Assembly: GCF_032854445.1 (NCBI RefSeq)
Contig: NC_088303.1
Span: forward strand, 34,513,265 to 34,577,264
DNA: 64,000 bases
Source: Liolophura sinensis
Lineage: Eukaryota; Mollusca; Polyplacophora; Chitonida; Chitonidae
Direction: 5' to 3'
The notes beneath the pieces are model-generated. The model ran no database searches. It saw only the letters and a program-made list of their open reading frames with translations, and was not told the DNA's origin. Position numbers and translations under genes: made by a program. Shown here piece after piece: positions 38,901 through 53,900 of this stretch. Positions within the stretch are counted from its first letter, which is position 1; every line of letters starts with the position of its first letter.

Positions 38901-41900
38901 TTATGCATCAGATGTGTGTATAGACATATTTTAGCTAAAAACGAATTTCATTGAGAAATATCTGTCATCAGCTTCCCATGTAATTCCAATTTAGTATGTC
39001 AGTCTACACGCACATTTTGTTTCTTTAGAGTCAGAACTGTCCTCCCATTGCAGAAGAGTTCCTTTTCCTGAGTTTTCATATCAGGGAACCTCCAGTTAAA
39101 CACTGAAAACATACTCCATGCAAGGTATTCGAAAACTATACCCCGGTTTACTTTTACCCCTTTTCGGTAGCACATTGGGAGAAAGGATTTGTTTGAATTG
39201 TTATCACATTAGGAATTCACACCGTCACTGGCTTTATTAACAAAATGTTTTACGATGTCCTGCATACAGTTTTGCCCAGACATGATTTTAACGTGGGTGA
39301 AAGTTGAAAGTCTTCCAGATTATGCCAGAGTGAACAAGAAATGTTTAGCCCCAGCGGTGCAAACTCACGTGTGTAGGTGTCGCTTTGATTGCACTTTGAC
39401 ATCTTCATCTCGTCTGCTGGTAAGGTTATAGTTTGCAAGTATGGATTTGTGGTGTGCTAAATTCTACTACAGTTTTGTATATGGAGCCCTGCAGTTCTAA
39501 AACGGACGTTTGGCCCGATACTCCACATCCATAAAGGTACTGAGTAGTCACGCTTACCCTCCAGAGAGTTTTCTCCCTTGTTCCCATTTGTCACAAAATA
39601 ACTATAATAAAACAATCAGCCTGTTGTGAAGAGCATGTACTAAAATTATTATGATTTAAACTGAGGAAGACATGAACTATTAGTGGTAGGAGCATAGACT
39701 GACTGCTCACTGAAGCATGAGCAGGTTTATACATACTTAAACTGTCTGTATGTAATACCTTGACCAACCTTGATGGTCTCCCTCGGCGCCCAGTCAGTAA
39801 GAACCCCAATGAACGCAGTGAATTACAGAATATTCCTTCCAAGTCCGAGGGCGAAACTTTAGGTCATTTATTGTAGTCTAATGCTTATGAAAGGTGTTTT
39901 TTTGCTGACACCAAAACGTAGCTGCCCTGAAATGTGGAAAGTTTGCTACTCATAAAGCTTCGGCCAACAAGCCAGCTTATACATACTAAGAAAATTTAGT
40001 AAGGAATAGTACTTTTCTATTTTCCAGAAATATCTGTGACCACAGGTGAAATAAATACACTCAAACCTGGCTGTGATGTACCCTTTTGTAACGCCTAAGC
40101 ACCTGGTACAAAAATCTGCAATGTTATTTTCCATAAGCTAGCACCACCCTCTCTTAACACCATCCACGTTAAGAGGGATTTAAAGGTTTGAAGCATTGCA
40201 TGATTACATTATGGATGCTCATCCTATGCCTTGTGGTACAAAGTGTACCGACCCTTACTGTACCGCATTACTCCTCTGTGCCGCCAACATGGCTTCGGTC
40301 CCAAACCGAGCGTTATAACGAGGTACGACTGTAAATGTTTACCGGGAATATGTGTTCATATTTTCATTTAGAACAAACAGTGCATTAAGCATTCAAACAG
40401 GCACCCAACTTTATTATTAAAATGCCACTTTGGAGTATGGTTTGACCTAAGTAACCTTGACCTAGAAATAACAAGGAAAGTGTTGGTCTTACAACTGCGT
40501 CCAAAAAGGGGGTGTTTCCCAAAAATTTTGACACCTACTAACAGGCCTATAAAGTAAGAAATAACATAATTATACAAGCATGTTATGTGGCTTTTTGTGA
40601 CGTGTTTCAGGACTCGATGACGTTTGCAGCTCAGGTTCAGAAGTCAATCCCGTTACTCTGTCAGCTTCTCACTTCCAAGACCACCTCAGATGTTCTGGAA
40701 ACCATCCATTTTTATGTGACAGCGTTCGAGTTTGGAGTGAACAACGCCATCATCGGAGTGCGCAAAATGCTCGTACTGATCTTCTCCAAGGAAGCCTCTG
40801 TCAAAGAAGCAGTTGTGTCAGCTTACAAACGACTCTATTTGACCCCTCAGGCTGGTAATGTCAGGTAAGCATATATTATACATGGTAAAAAAACAATTGG
40901 ATATTGTAACATGCATATAGGTTCCAGATTGTATAGAGCCCCAATGAAGAGAAGGCTCTTTAATACGAGCACAGGTAATGTTTTCTGAAAAGTTGGTCGT
41001 AATAAAATTTTGAATGCTATATTTCTGGGGGTGTATATACCAGAAGAAATGGGAAATTTTTTAAATGAATTCCGATTTGTTATAAACCATTGATTGCTGA
41101 TAAACCATTAATTGTTGAATAATTGTTGAAATATGCTATTTGTTAGTATATCAGTCAGTCAGTCACTGCTATCTCTGTTACAGGGCAAAGGCGCTAAGCA
41201 TTGTGAAGAACCTGACAGCACTGACACATGGGGCAACAGCTGGAGACATCACCTCACTGGCAGAATTGGTATAAACATACAGAGTAGTTCACATCCAAAT
41301 TCTGTCTTCTGGAAAAATTGATATGCTCACCTAATGTCAATCCCCTCACAGCATTCCAACTATGTCAAGAAAGACAGTGCCAACTTTTGTTTAATCTCTT
41401 GTTTTAATCCTTTCATTTGATGTCATCCAAAATTTCCATGACTGTATTTTACCTTGCCTGTAGGAATCCACTTTCAGAAGCACATAAAAATGATTGCACA
41501 TTTTGATGTACTTTTGATGCCACTTAAATATTTCTGATTAATGAAGAAATCAATCAATCTATCTAAAAAAAAAAAAAAAACTGTTCAAGTGGCCCTATTG
41601 GTTAGTTGAATTAATCAGAATCCAGCAAAATGTGTCACTGGAAAAAAAGCTAATCTTTAGGTGTAATACAGTATTTTTGAAATATTGCAACTTTATATTG
41701 TATGTAAATATTTTTTGAATGTGACATGGTAAATTTAAGATGAGCATTAAAACAGATGGATAATTTCTTCCATGAAACACATTTCTTTCTAAGTTTTTTT
41801 AGTGTGGTATAAATGCAATTTCCAATCTGAGATTAAACATTTTTTTTTTTTTTAACATTTCATTAAATTATTACACATAATGGCTACTATTACAGTCGGT

Positions 41901-44900
41901 AACCAGCCTGTATTCTGGATTCTGAAATAACTTGGAAGTGCATTTAATTTTATTATTAAGGTACAAGTATGACATGTACATGTAGGTGAGCAGTGGTACC
42001 TGCAGGCTAACACTTAACGATGTTTAAAAACATTTCATAAACATCAAGAAGATTTCATGTGTGAATTTATTTCTACGCTGTTTTTTATTGCAGATGTGCG
42101 AGTTTTACCGCTCCGGTGAAGTGGATGGTCATGTGATCCAACTTCTTTGGGAGAGGTTCACACTCAAGCAGACGACAACGATGGTTGAGGAAAGTCGTGC
42201 AGCCCTGGTGCTGCTCTCCATGATTGCAGGGTGAGAGATGTCAGCATATATCAAGTTCCTATTGGCACTTCAAATGCTTGAAAATACCTGAAAGGTTTTC
42301 AAGAATTTGAAAGTCGTTAAAAGTACTTGATTTTCACGGTTCATATGCTAAATGATTTATCAAAATAGTGCCATTAATCTCCAAATGATAAATAAACTGA
42401 ATACCCCTTGAAAAATGGTCAAAAACATAGGATATTAGGTCTTTGAAAAAAGAAATCTTTGTCACGTGTGGGTGTACCAGTTGTATAAAGACATTGTTAA
42501 ATATTTCTTGCCCTAAAATAAAGTTGTGATGAAGACAATGCCAATATTTATTAGGGGTCCACGTTAGTATCCTAGTATAGTATCTCTTGAAATTATTCAG
42601 ATTTTTATTATTCTTGGTCAAGTCGTAAACTTGCAATATTTCTAAAACTGGTAAAGGTAGAAAAGCCAAACTTTGGAGCCTTAATAAGGAACAAAGGAAG
42701 CAATATTTGATATTTTTTCCTTTGTAAATTACTCGGGGGCTTCGTGCTTCACAATAGTGTATTCTTTCTGTATTTTGTCCTTGAGTATCAGCATTAGATC
42801 AGAGCTGCCTAATCTCTGTTCTAGTCTTCAGTACTTGGCCAGTTGTAAATGATGCTTGGCAATGTAGGGTTCAAATCCAGTACATTCCTTTACCTTTTTC
42901 GTGTTTTTTTACCATTATCATGAATTTTATAGACATCAGGCTACCAGAAGTGGTAAAGGTGTAGTCGCGTGAATCCCGGCAAGGATGTTGGGTAACAGCT
43001 TTATTTTTGATTGTTCATGGTTCAAAAGGATGGCAGGATATAGGAATGGTGGATGTCTATCTGCCCATAATATACAGAAAGTGGTGAAACACACACGTTT
43101 CTGCAGGAGACACTTTCATCATCTGTACTGTTCCTGAATTTTTGCCCCCAAAGGCACTATAAGCTAATTTTTGTACAAATTAAACAATTTTGGACGACAA
43201 CTATTTTTCCACCCTTTTACATGTTATGTACTAGTATGGCATTCACTTTTGGATTGACATAATCAGTCAATTTTAAATTTTTGACCACAGTATAATGTAT
43301 AATTTTACAGGGCAGAGACAGAGATTGTGAAGAGCAACATCGATGTGCTGGTGAAGGAAGGGCTGGGACCCCGGGCAGAGACTGACTTCCAGCTGGCCAG
43401 GGACACATGTTTGGTGCTCCTAAAACTAAGGTCATCTGAAAAGGTGAGTTGACTTGGGGATGGTGATGGGATTGAACCAAAAAACACACTCTATACTGGT
43501 GGATATTTCAATACCTTTGTTGTCTGGCTTACATCTTCTTACAAGTGTTTTTGGCTTGCTTGAATCTTGCTCCTGCTGGTTTTACAGTAGGTGTTAAATC
43601 TTAGTACAATGTTAAATTGTAATCAAATAAAGAAAGACACATGCAGAGTAGTTGTATTCTGTTTGAAAGTGACTATCCAGATTGGACTTGGATTGGTATT
43701 CAGTTGTTACAGATTATCCCCATTGGACTTGTATTCTGTTGTCACTAGTGGCTTTCTCCAATAGACTTGTATTCAGTTACCAGTGATTATACCCATTGGA
43801 TTTGCATTCTGTTGTCAGTGATTATCCCCATTGAATTTGCATTCTGTTGTCAGTGATTATCCCCATTGGATTTGCATTCTGTTGTCAGTGATTATCCCCA
43901 TTGGATTTGCATTCTGTTGTTAGTGATTATCCCCATTGTACTTGTATTCTGTTGTCAGTGATTATCCCTCTTGGACTTTCATTTGTTTCATTTGCTAGTG
44001 GCTATCTCCAGAGTATTTTTATTTTTGTGTGTTTGAATTATTCTGTTTTTGTGTTCAGCTAAAAGGAGCAGTTTCCAAGGAGCCATTCAGACTACAGAAA
44101 GATCATGAGATGTTTAAGCGTTTAGCTGATATTCTGGTAGGAGGTAAGATTTCCCCAGTTTGTTTCAGATGTTCTTTGTTATCCTTCTGAAAAGCACTTA
44201 CCCTGAATCTTTAAAACAAATTCGACCACAGATACTTCATGTTTTGGCATGTTGTAAAAGAGTTATCTGATCGACCCAGGTTATTTTGATCATCCATGTA
44301 AAGGATCTGTTGTGGTGAATTAAATGGGATGAAATTGAAATGTGAATCTGCCCCTTAGGTATGTCTAACCTGGAGAACCCCTACTGGATCCCCATGGCAG
44401 AACAAGCTGTCAATGTGATCTACCGGCTAGGTGAACATCCAGACACTATCTGCTCAGACATCATAAAGAGGCTAGCAGGGGAGATAATCAGTGCATCCAA
44501 GACAGAGACCAGCGCTGATTTTACAGGTAGTGCCATCTTCACGATTTTGTAACCTCATTTAAAGGAGGAGACAGCTGTAGAGTAAATGTATGTATATGCT
44601 GATAAAGTACTCAACCCAAAGTCTGAAAAGTATGCCATTTTATTTTTTATGATGCATAAGTGAGATATGGCAGTTCAGAGTTAGCAAAATCGTCCACACT
44701 GTAAAAATCAAAAGGGCTGCCATGTTGTCAGCTTAGTTTGTCAAGGTATTACAGTGTATTGTATTTATTCACCATAAGTATAATTACAAAACATACTTAC
44801 AGAAAATAAAGCATGACAGGAATAAAGTCACAAAGGGCTTGATCAATCCTGGGGAAGTATATAAGATGGCGCAGGCTGTAGGTGAATTATAAGTGAATAA

Positions 44901-47900
44901 TAACAGCATGAGAGTGCCACATTTCTGTAGCCTGAGAATGCACACGATTGTGTTTCCTGTTTAGTCATTATCCTTGTTTTCCTTTTTACCATATAGAGTA
45001 GAGTGTGGGAGCCGTAAAATCATGTTTCCAGTATCTCTAACACAGCGTATCCCATAAACTCGCAGGAATTTCGGATTAAAAGATTATTTACAGTGTTATC
45101 AAGCACATCAGAAAAAAATTTGCCATGTCTGTTTAGTTCAGTTTCTACCTGTCTTCCAAAATTACTATGGTTAGGTTATTTATTGTCTCTTCTTTCAGTA
45201 GTCATTATCTTCTTGTTTGCAAGTGAAGAAAAAAGGGACAAAGTCCACTACCTAGTTTAGTAACTGGCAGATGTGCTCATTGTATCTGCTTTTTGTTTTC
45301 TGCTTTTTGAATAGTTGAAGCAGATAACAACAATGATGATCAACAGCCAAGTGCTGAGCCCACACAAGATCAGGCTGGGAACGGAGTGAGCTCCCATGAT
45401 CCTCCTACTGTAGGCTGCCCGGCTGGCTTTCTGACTCGCCTGCTGTCGCTTGCTGGTCATGTGGCCTTCCGTCAGCTCGTCTACCTGGATTGTGACCTGT
45501 TCGGGGAACTCAAGCGCCGTCATGCCGTACAAGAAGAGAAGAAAGAGAGAAAAGCTGGACGAAAATCTCCTGCTGGCGCTGTGCTTGAAACCCCAGCCAC
45601 CTGCAACAGGTCAAAGGTCAGAGAGAGAACTGCGTTTTCAAACAGTTTGTTCTAAACTAATTTAATGCTCCAGTGAGTGAAATGCATGTAGCACAAGTAT
45701 TGAATTTATGGTTTTTGCAGAATTCTCTGCGACTTTCAGATGTTTATAAATATTTTAAAAGCTCTTCATAAATCCACGAAAACATGTTAATTTTCATTTC
45801 ATGATATATTCAGAGTCACAAAGTGTTGTCTGTCACATTTATCTACTGAAACAAATATTTGTGGGAGGTGGGAGATATATTCAGAGTTACAAAGTGTTAT
45901 CTGTCACATTTATCTCTTCTGAAACAAATATTTGTGGGAGGTGGGAGATATGTTCAGAGTCACAAAGTGTTATCTGTCACATTTATCTCTACTGAAACAA
46001 ATATTTGTGGGAGATGGGAGATATATTCAGAGTCACAAAGTGTTATCTGTCACATTTATCTCTACTGAAACAAATATTTGTGGGAGGTGGGAGATATATT
46101 CAGAGTCACAAAGTGTTATCTGTCACATTTATCTACTGAAACAAATATCTGTGGGAGGTGGGAGATATATTCAGAGTCACAAAGTGTTATCTGTCACATT
46201 TATCTCTACTGAAACAAATATTTGTGGGAGGTGGGAGATATATTCAGAGTCACAAAGTGTTATCTGTCACATTTATCTACTGAAACAAATATCTGTGGGA
46301 GATATATTCAGAGTCACAAAGTGTTATCTGTCACATTTATCTACTGAAACAAATATCTGTGGGAGGTGGGAGATATGTTCAGAGTCACAAAGTGTTATCT
46401 GTCACATTTATCTACTGAAACAAATATCTGTGGGAGGTGGGAGATATGTTCAGTCACAAAGTGTTATTTGTCACATTTATCTCTACAGAAACAAATATTT
46501 GTGGGAGGTGGGAGATATATTCAGAGTCACAAAGTGTTATCTGTCACATTTATCTCTACTGAAACAAATATTTGTGGGAGGTGGGAGATTTTTATTCAGA
46601 GTCACAAAGTGTTATCTGTCACATTTATCTCTACTGAAACAAATATTTGTGGGAGGTGGGAGATTTTTGTTCAGAGTCACAAAGTGTTATCTGTCACATT
46701 TATCTCTACTGAAACAAATATTTGTTTTAAGTTGTAAACACATACATGTAGTTACACATCTGTGAGTGAAGGTAACATGAAGGGTGTGGTGAGGGTAACA
46801 TGAAGGGTATGGTGTTTGACTGCAGGACAACACACGAGAGGGAATTGAGGAAGAGCTAGGCCTGACAGGTGCAGTGGCTGAAGATGCTGAGGCTGATTAC
46901 ATCAGGAAAATCTGTGAGCAGGATGTTGTCACAGGTACTGTGATAGGAATTCTGTTGTTTTAAACTGAAAGAAAACAAATGTATGTCAACGGAAAGACCA
47001 CTCTGGGGGTAAAAAAAACCATGTGAACCCCAGATGCTAAAAGTTGTCATTAAGCCTATATTAAAACATATCACTGATAACATGTTACTGAGGAAAAAAA
47101 ACTCTATGTTCAAGCATTTTGAAAGAAGGGTGCCATTCATCATTGCTATATAACTGTTTGTTACACAGGTCTAAGCCTGTTAGCGGCTTTACGCCCCTTG
47201 CTGGTGTGTGTGTGTACAAACCAGGCCAAGTATCCTGACCCCCAGCTGAGAACGGCAGCCTGTCTCGCCCTTGCCAAGTTCATGATGGTTAGGTAAATAG
47301 GCAGAAGTGCAATTTTCCTGGTGGTAACGTTCGCTGACAACCAGTTTGCCATCCACAAATATGGTGTGTGTATCTGTTAGGTCACATATGAGAAAGTTAG
47401 TCAGCAATGTACCACAGGTCTGTAGCTCACCCCTAAGCACTTCATTTTGCTCCAACCATAAAACTGGCCGAGCCATTGTATAAATGAAATAGTCTTTACT
47501 ATCGCATTAAACTATAATTCAATCATATAGTTTTTTGGATTTATCTTCTTTCTCTCAGTTTTGTGGGAAAACATGTTAAAAGTTGAATATTATTTTTTAA
47601 TTTTGCATACACAAATGCATATTTTATCACTGTCCTCAGATCAAAGTGTTAGCCTGCTTTTACTTGTGAAGAAATCAGGGTTATGTTTTTCTTGCCTTTC
47701 AGTTCTGAATTCTGTGAAACCCATCTACAGTTACTGTTCACCATCCTAGAGAAGTCCAAGAACCCAGTGATTCGGGCAAACACAATAATAGCCTTGGGAG
47801 ACATGACCTTCCGTTTCCCCAACCTAATAGAGCCATGGACTCCTCATCTCTACGCCAGGTCTGATCAAATGCAATAAAGTTCATTAAAAATAAACTTATC

Positions 47901-50900
47901 TGGATGCTTCCATAAACTAGGCATATGCTATGTGAACAAGTCAGTCTTTGTCTTCAGACCAGATACCAACATAAAAAATGGCTTCTGTATTTCTTCAACC
48001 TTTTCACATGTTTTAAAGGTGTTTATTCAGGTATATTTGTAGGGCATTATTTTGTGTAGACTGAGCAAATAATAATTTTTCTGAAGCCCTGAAATTGGCC
48101 CATCAAACAGATCAAATTTTGTCTTCAAAATCAAATTTTAAAGGTGCAGAAACTGCACTGAAAGTTGATGTTTCAGATGTGAAAGGTTGAGGAATTAGGG
48201 AATATGTGGATAAATGAAGATTTTGCTTTGTTTTACATGTACTGTACCTATTGATTAATATCTAGGAAAACATGGGAACTCAAGTCATAGGAGGCCTCGA
48301 GCTAAAAAAAATAATTACATAGATTTACGTCTACACATTAAAAACAAAAAAATTAAATTTGTGAAGTAAGGACAAACATGAGATGTTTGATTTCTTCTCT
48401 ACTCATATCGTGGAAACAGTCCTCGGCTGTTGCTAATTTTGTATCTGTGTGAATGCATGTCTGTCTGTCTGGATGCAGGTTGGGCGACCCCTCCACTCAA
48501 GTGAGGAAGACCACGCTGCAGGTGCTCTCTCACCTGATCCTTAACGACATGGTCAAGGTCAAAGGTCAGATCAGCGAGCTGGCCACATGTATTGTTGATG
48601 ATAATGAAAAGATCTGTGGACTCGCTAAACTCTTCTTCAGCGAACTCTCCAAAAAGGTCAGTTTTGGTCAATTGTGACATAAAGAGGTAACCTATGTATG
48701 AAATCTATGCACTTGACCAGGAAAGGGAGTTTCCAGCCTGAACTCTTTTGGCATTAAAGACAAAAAACAGTCCTACTGTATCATATGACTTGTGAAAAAT
48801 GTTAGACAACCTTTTTAAACACTTATCGTGTTCACGAATGTTGAGCTACTCAGTTTTTTTCCATTGTTCATCTAAATTAAAAGAAAGTGAAACTTTTTTC
48901 TAGACACACATGTTATAGTTAATGTGATCAAAGACATTTTGACAGGTCACATCATACAGTAGGACTTCTTAACCTTAGGTGATATAAGATTTCGAACTTA
49001 AATCTCCAGTGTTGAGGCTATTAGTCAACTGAGAAATATCACACCATTTTCCACCATAAAGTACATTGCTAAAATGTGATAATGTTGAACTTGTATTGCC
49101 ATTGCTGTGTACTGAATCTCTGTTAATCCAGTCCTCTATGTTGCACCTTCAGGGTAACGCTGTGTATAACATAATGCCTGATGTGATCAGCCGTCTATCA
49201 GACCCTGACATTGGGGTGGATGAAGAGCTCTTTAGAACCATCATGAGGTGCGTATATATTACCCTAGCCCCAACAGTTTTTTACTGGTAGTCCCAAAATT
49301 ACAGAAGAAAAAAAACATGATGGAAATTATTCTTAAAATGTATAAACTTTGTATTTCCTGGAGAATGTTTTTATTCTTCTAGGCTTTCTGACATGCTACA
49401 TGTTTATGTCCTGTGCATAGTTTGTCTGATTCTCAAAGCTGTATTGATCTTTAAGGTGTTTAGAGATTTGTTTGGAAATTAGGAAGATACCCTACTTGAA
49501 AAGTAAGTTTAAGCACCAAGAATAGTCTTACAACATTTATTCACCTCTAAGAATGCACTTTTTATGGCAAAATTTTACGATAAATGACCTAAAGTTTTGC
49601 TTTGGGACTCGGAAAGTGTATCCCAGGATTCACTGCATTGTTTGTGGTTCTTACTGACTGGGCGCCGCAGGAGAGCATCGGCAGTGAGCAGATGATTGTA
49701 GACAGTAGTAAACAAGTTCACGCTTCACTCAGTCAGTCTTACTCCTGCAACCAACTGTTCATGTTTTCCTCAGTTTTAAGCATAATGGATTTGGTACATA
49801 AAGGTGCACCTTAGGTTGTTTTATGATCGCCATTTCATGATGAAATGGAATTCCAGGGAAAACTCCCAGGAGATTGATGATCGTGAGCATGACAGCTCAG
49901 TACCTTTTGATTTGTACATGTGGAGTGGCATGTCAAATATCCTTGAATATGCATGCAGAGCTCTTCATGTACAAAGCTATGATAAAACTAAGCATTTACG
50001 TACCAATTACCAGAAGATGATCACTCAAACTGCCTTTAAAACAACAACTTGCAATTACACGACTCAAAATCTCCACGTGTCTATTATACTCGATGATGGC
50101 GTGATTTTTGCGGACGAAAGGCAAAAAATTCATCTTACCTGTCGCTGGCGACACCTGAGCATATATGCATACTTGTAATCATAGAATATGCACTTTATTT
50201 TAATATATAGCCAGTCAGTGTTGTGCGAACTTTTAATATGTCTGCAACACAGACAACCCTGTCTGACTCCTGATATGCCAGACTCGCACACAGTGCTACT
50301 GAAAAGGGGTAAAAATTAATCGTGGTATTTTTCGGAAACTGTGTTTTCTGTGTTAAATAGGGTGTTCCAGATTTAAAAACACGGGAAAGGTAACTCTTCT
50401 GCAATAGGTTGACAGTTCAGATTGTAACGCAAGAAAACCTGCATGTAGACTGACATACCGGTTCTAAATTGCGGAATTACATGGACACAGGAAGCTGATG
50501 ACAGATATTTCTCAGTGAAATTTGTTTTTAGCTAAAATACATTTGTACACATATTCGTTGCATGCAACCGTTCACCAGATAACGGTGTGAGGGGACTTCC
50601 ATGTAGGCCTAACCAGAATAATTGGTTTATCTGCAGTGTACCGTGTGCATTTTGTTTGTCATGCTTTCAGAATGTTTGGAATTTAAAGGTTTGTAATACA
50701 CTCGGCCTGTCTTGATACTTTCATCGATTTCATTCATGGGTATATTAAGAGATGTACATGTAGGCTTACTAGTCAGGAGACCTGCTCACCTCACTGTCAG
50801 TGACTTGACCCCACATTGCAGGGATTAGCAACCAGAGCTGCAAAGTGCCTTGCAGGGCAATGAAACAGACGGGGGGCTAACCACTCTTTTCTGTCATCTT

Positions 50901-53900
50901 CTGTCAAGTCAGATCGTGCCAAAGTAAACAACAGTGACTCGTGTGTGAAACTTTGGGTCATTTACCGTAGGTCATTTCCTTTATGACTAGTATGTAGAAA
51001 GTATTTGAATAATTTCTAATTTGCTGATCTGAAAATTAATGATGTGTTAGTGTTGTAATCTGTAGAAGTAGAGCATTGATGTGAACATATTTGCATACAG
51101 CACATGTGATAAGATATGTAGACTATTCTCTTGAATTTGCCCATATCATGAATTCCGTGACCGTCTGTGACTTCTCGTGATTGGGCTGTTGTAGGTACCT
51201 GTTCTCATTCATCCAGAAGGACAAGCACTGTGAGAGTTTGGTGGAGAAGCTGTGTCACAGGTTCAGACCCACAAGGTTTGTATGGATACCTGTTTCTGTG
51301 TGTCATCAATATCACAAAGCCGGCCTGAAGTCAGAATCGCCACAGATTGGAGGATGCAAGGCTATAGCTTCTGTGTGAAGTGCACCTTTAACTAAGTGTA
51401 GTACTTACCCCCGCACAAGTGTTTACCTGTCTATAAGTATCGTCTGGTGTAGCCGAATTCTACAGCCTAACTGGAACATCTCCCTTCCCCTCCTTAAGCA
51501 TGGCTTAAAGCAAGTTCACATTCAACTGTTAGCACCACTCCATTGGATTCCTTTCTAATAAAAAAAACAACTTGATTTCTTTTTGTACAACGCTATAATT
51601 TGCAGGTAAAATTTGCTCTGCTTTTACTCGCATTTTTCTCAGCCATATTACATCCATAGAGTGAAATATATATAAAGCACCATGTTATGACACAAGCTGT
51701 TGAGTTCATAATGATATTCTTCTGCATGAACATTGTTTTGACAAGAGATTAAACATGGGATAGAATGATCGAAGTGAAGTTATTGCAGAGTTTAACTGCA
51801 AATAAAAGCCTTTTATGCAACAAAACAATGATTATTTTTTACTGTTAGAAATCAGAAACTGATTTTAATTTACTCTCATAGGGAAAGACCAGAATTGCGC
51901 TACAATTGATGTCATTCCCAGGCTAATTTTGCTAACTGAAACACAACTTGAGCAAAATTTATTTTCAAAACAAACTACTGCACAGAGGTTTTTTTCTTTT
52001 CTCTATATCATATTTTTTTTCTTTGTCAGCCTAATACAGCCGTTATGAAATGTCAAATACATGTATGTAATTATTTGATTGGTATTTTATACTCCGCTCA
52101 TTACAAGAAGGGAGTACAAAACCATGGTATTTCATCTCACCACGTACCTAACAAACCTGACGTAACAGCACACTGTTTATGATTGCTAGGACGGAGCGTC
52201 AGTGGCGAGACCTGTCCTTCTGCCTCTCGTTGTTGTCGTACAGTGAGAAGGGACTAAGAAAGCTTCAAGAGAACTTCGCGTGTTATGCTGATAAGCTGGC
52301 TGATGACACTGTCTATGAGTGTTTCTCTTCAATCCTGGCCAATGCCAAGAAGGGCTTCTCCAAACCAGAGGCAAAGGTAGGTGTAAGCCTGTGGTTTATC
52401 TCCATCTCATGAATGCTGTATTAGCAGGGGATTGATGCCGTTGGGTATGGTACATCTTCAAGTGTTGACACTGTTGTAATTGTGGTATGTTGTACAACTA
52501 CATGACAGCTGTTGATGATGTTGTATGTTATGATGCGTTGTACAACTGTCCCTGTTGATGATGTTGTCAGGCAGCAGCTGAGGAGCTGGAGGAGCGTGTA
52601 GAACAGTGTCACAGAAAAGGTCTGGAGGAAGATGAAGTGGCCGAGAAAGCCAGTCAAGCCTCGGAGGCGGCAAGCAGGAAATCCAGGGGGAAGAAAACTC
52701 CGGCCAAAGGCAGGAAAGCAGGTGAAGAGGAATACCAATTAGGCACATAATATTGTTGTTCCAAAATGTGAACTAAGTGCATTTGACCTAAATTTGCAAA
52801 GATTACTAAGTTATCGGTACTCATATTCTGAGAATTAAAGGTTTGTTTGGAAGGTAGAATGATATACAACTGCGGAAATGGGGAAATAACTCAGTGCCAA
52901 AAGAAATATTTTATCACCTTTATTTGTTTCTAAGAATGCATTTTTTAAGTCGAATTTTTAGGGTAATTCGGCAGCATATCGTTTCTGTATAACTGAAATC
53001 CATCTCAGAAATGACATCATTTTCATCATACCTGGATCTCCAACATACATTGATAAAAAAGTTGTTTCTGTTTTTTTTTTTTTGTTTTTTTTTTTTATAT
53101 TTCTGTTCCCCTGTGTACGTCTACAAAGGGACTATTGATGGAAGATTGAACTGTTTTATTGGTTTTAGTTTTATAGGCTTTGTGAATGTTTTTTAATTTA
53201 TAGACTTTGTTCAAAAATTTACGAGTTCAGCTTGTTTTCTGTAGTAAACATGTTCTCCAGATATTAATCCTCCGCACAGAGTTACAATTTTTTGTATACA
53301 GGGTTTCTGTGACTTTATTGCTTATAAGTTTTATGGACTTTACTGCCAGTTTTACCAATTTTGTAATTCAGAAAAGTTCATGTAGGGCTACAAGTTTTAT
53401 GTAGATGCCTATCTACATGTAGGAGAACAAGAAAGATATTGGGTTCCTCTGGCGATTTTACCATTTTCCTGTTTTGTGGACACACGTTCAGATTGACTTC
53501 ATTCTGTTTTCCTGTAAACATGGATTTCTACAAGCCTTTCTTGTAGAGATACAGTTTCTTATGCAAACACTTATCTAGATATGCTTTTTGTCTCTCTAGC
53601 TACTTTACCAGACTTGTAGAGTGTCAGAATTTACCTTGGTGTATACAATTTTATCTGGTGTACACAATATTTATAGAAAGCTTTAAACATCTCTATCATT
53701 ACTAGGAGCTTATGACACTGGCCGATGCATGTGCGTTCCTATACTCTGACAGACTGTTTAAACCATCAGTGCAGACAGTGACTTTTGTCAGCTGAGTATT
53801 TGCTCAGCCAATCAGAGGGCAGCAGTGGTCACCCATAGTACATGTATAGCCAATCAGGGAAAGCAGTTTGCATGTCAAAGACCACTCCACCAAGTTGATA

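Noticed and set aside
45932..46765. A 277-codon open frame with repeated peptide
   Set aside because: It is created by the 73-bp minisatellite in an intron and has no neighbour exon in phase.
49804..50178. A 124-codon open frame inside TIR element copy B
   Set aside because: The matching region of copy A does not keep the frame and no transposase motif is visible, so it is probably chance.
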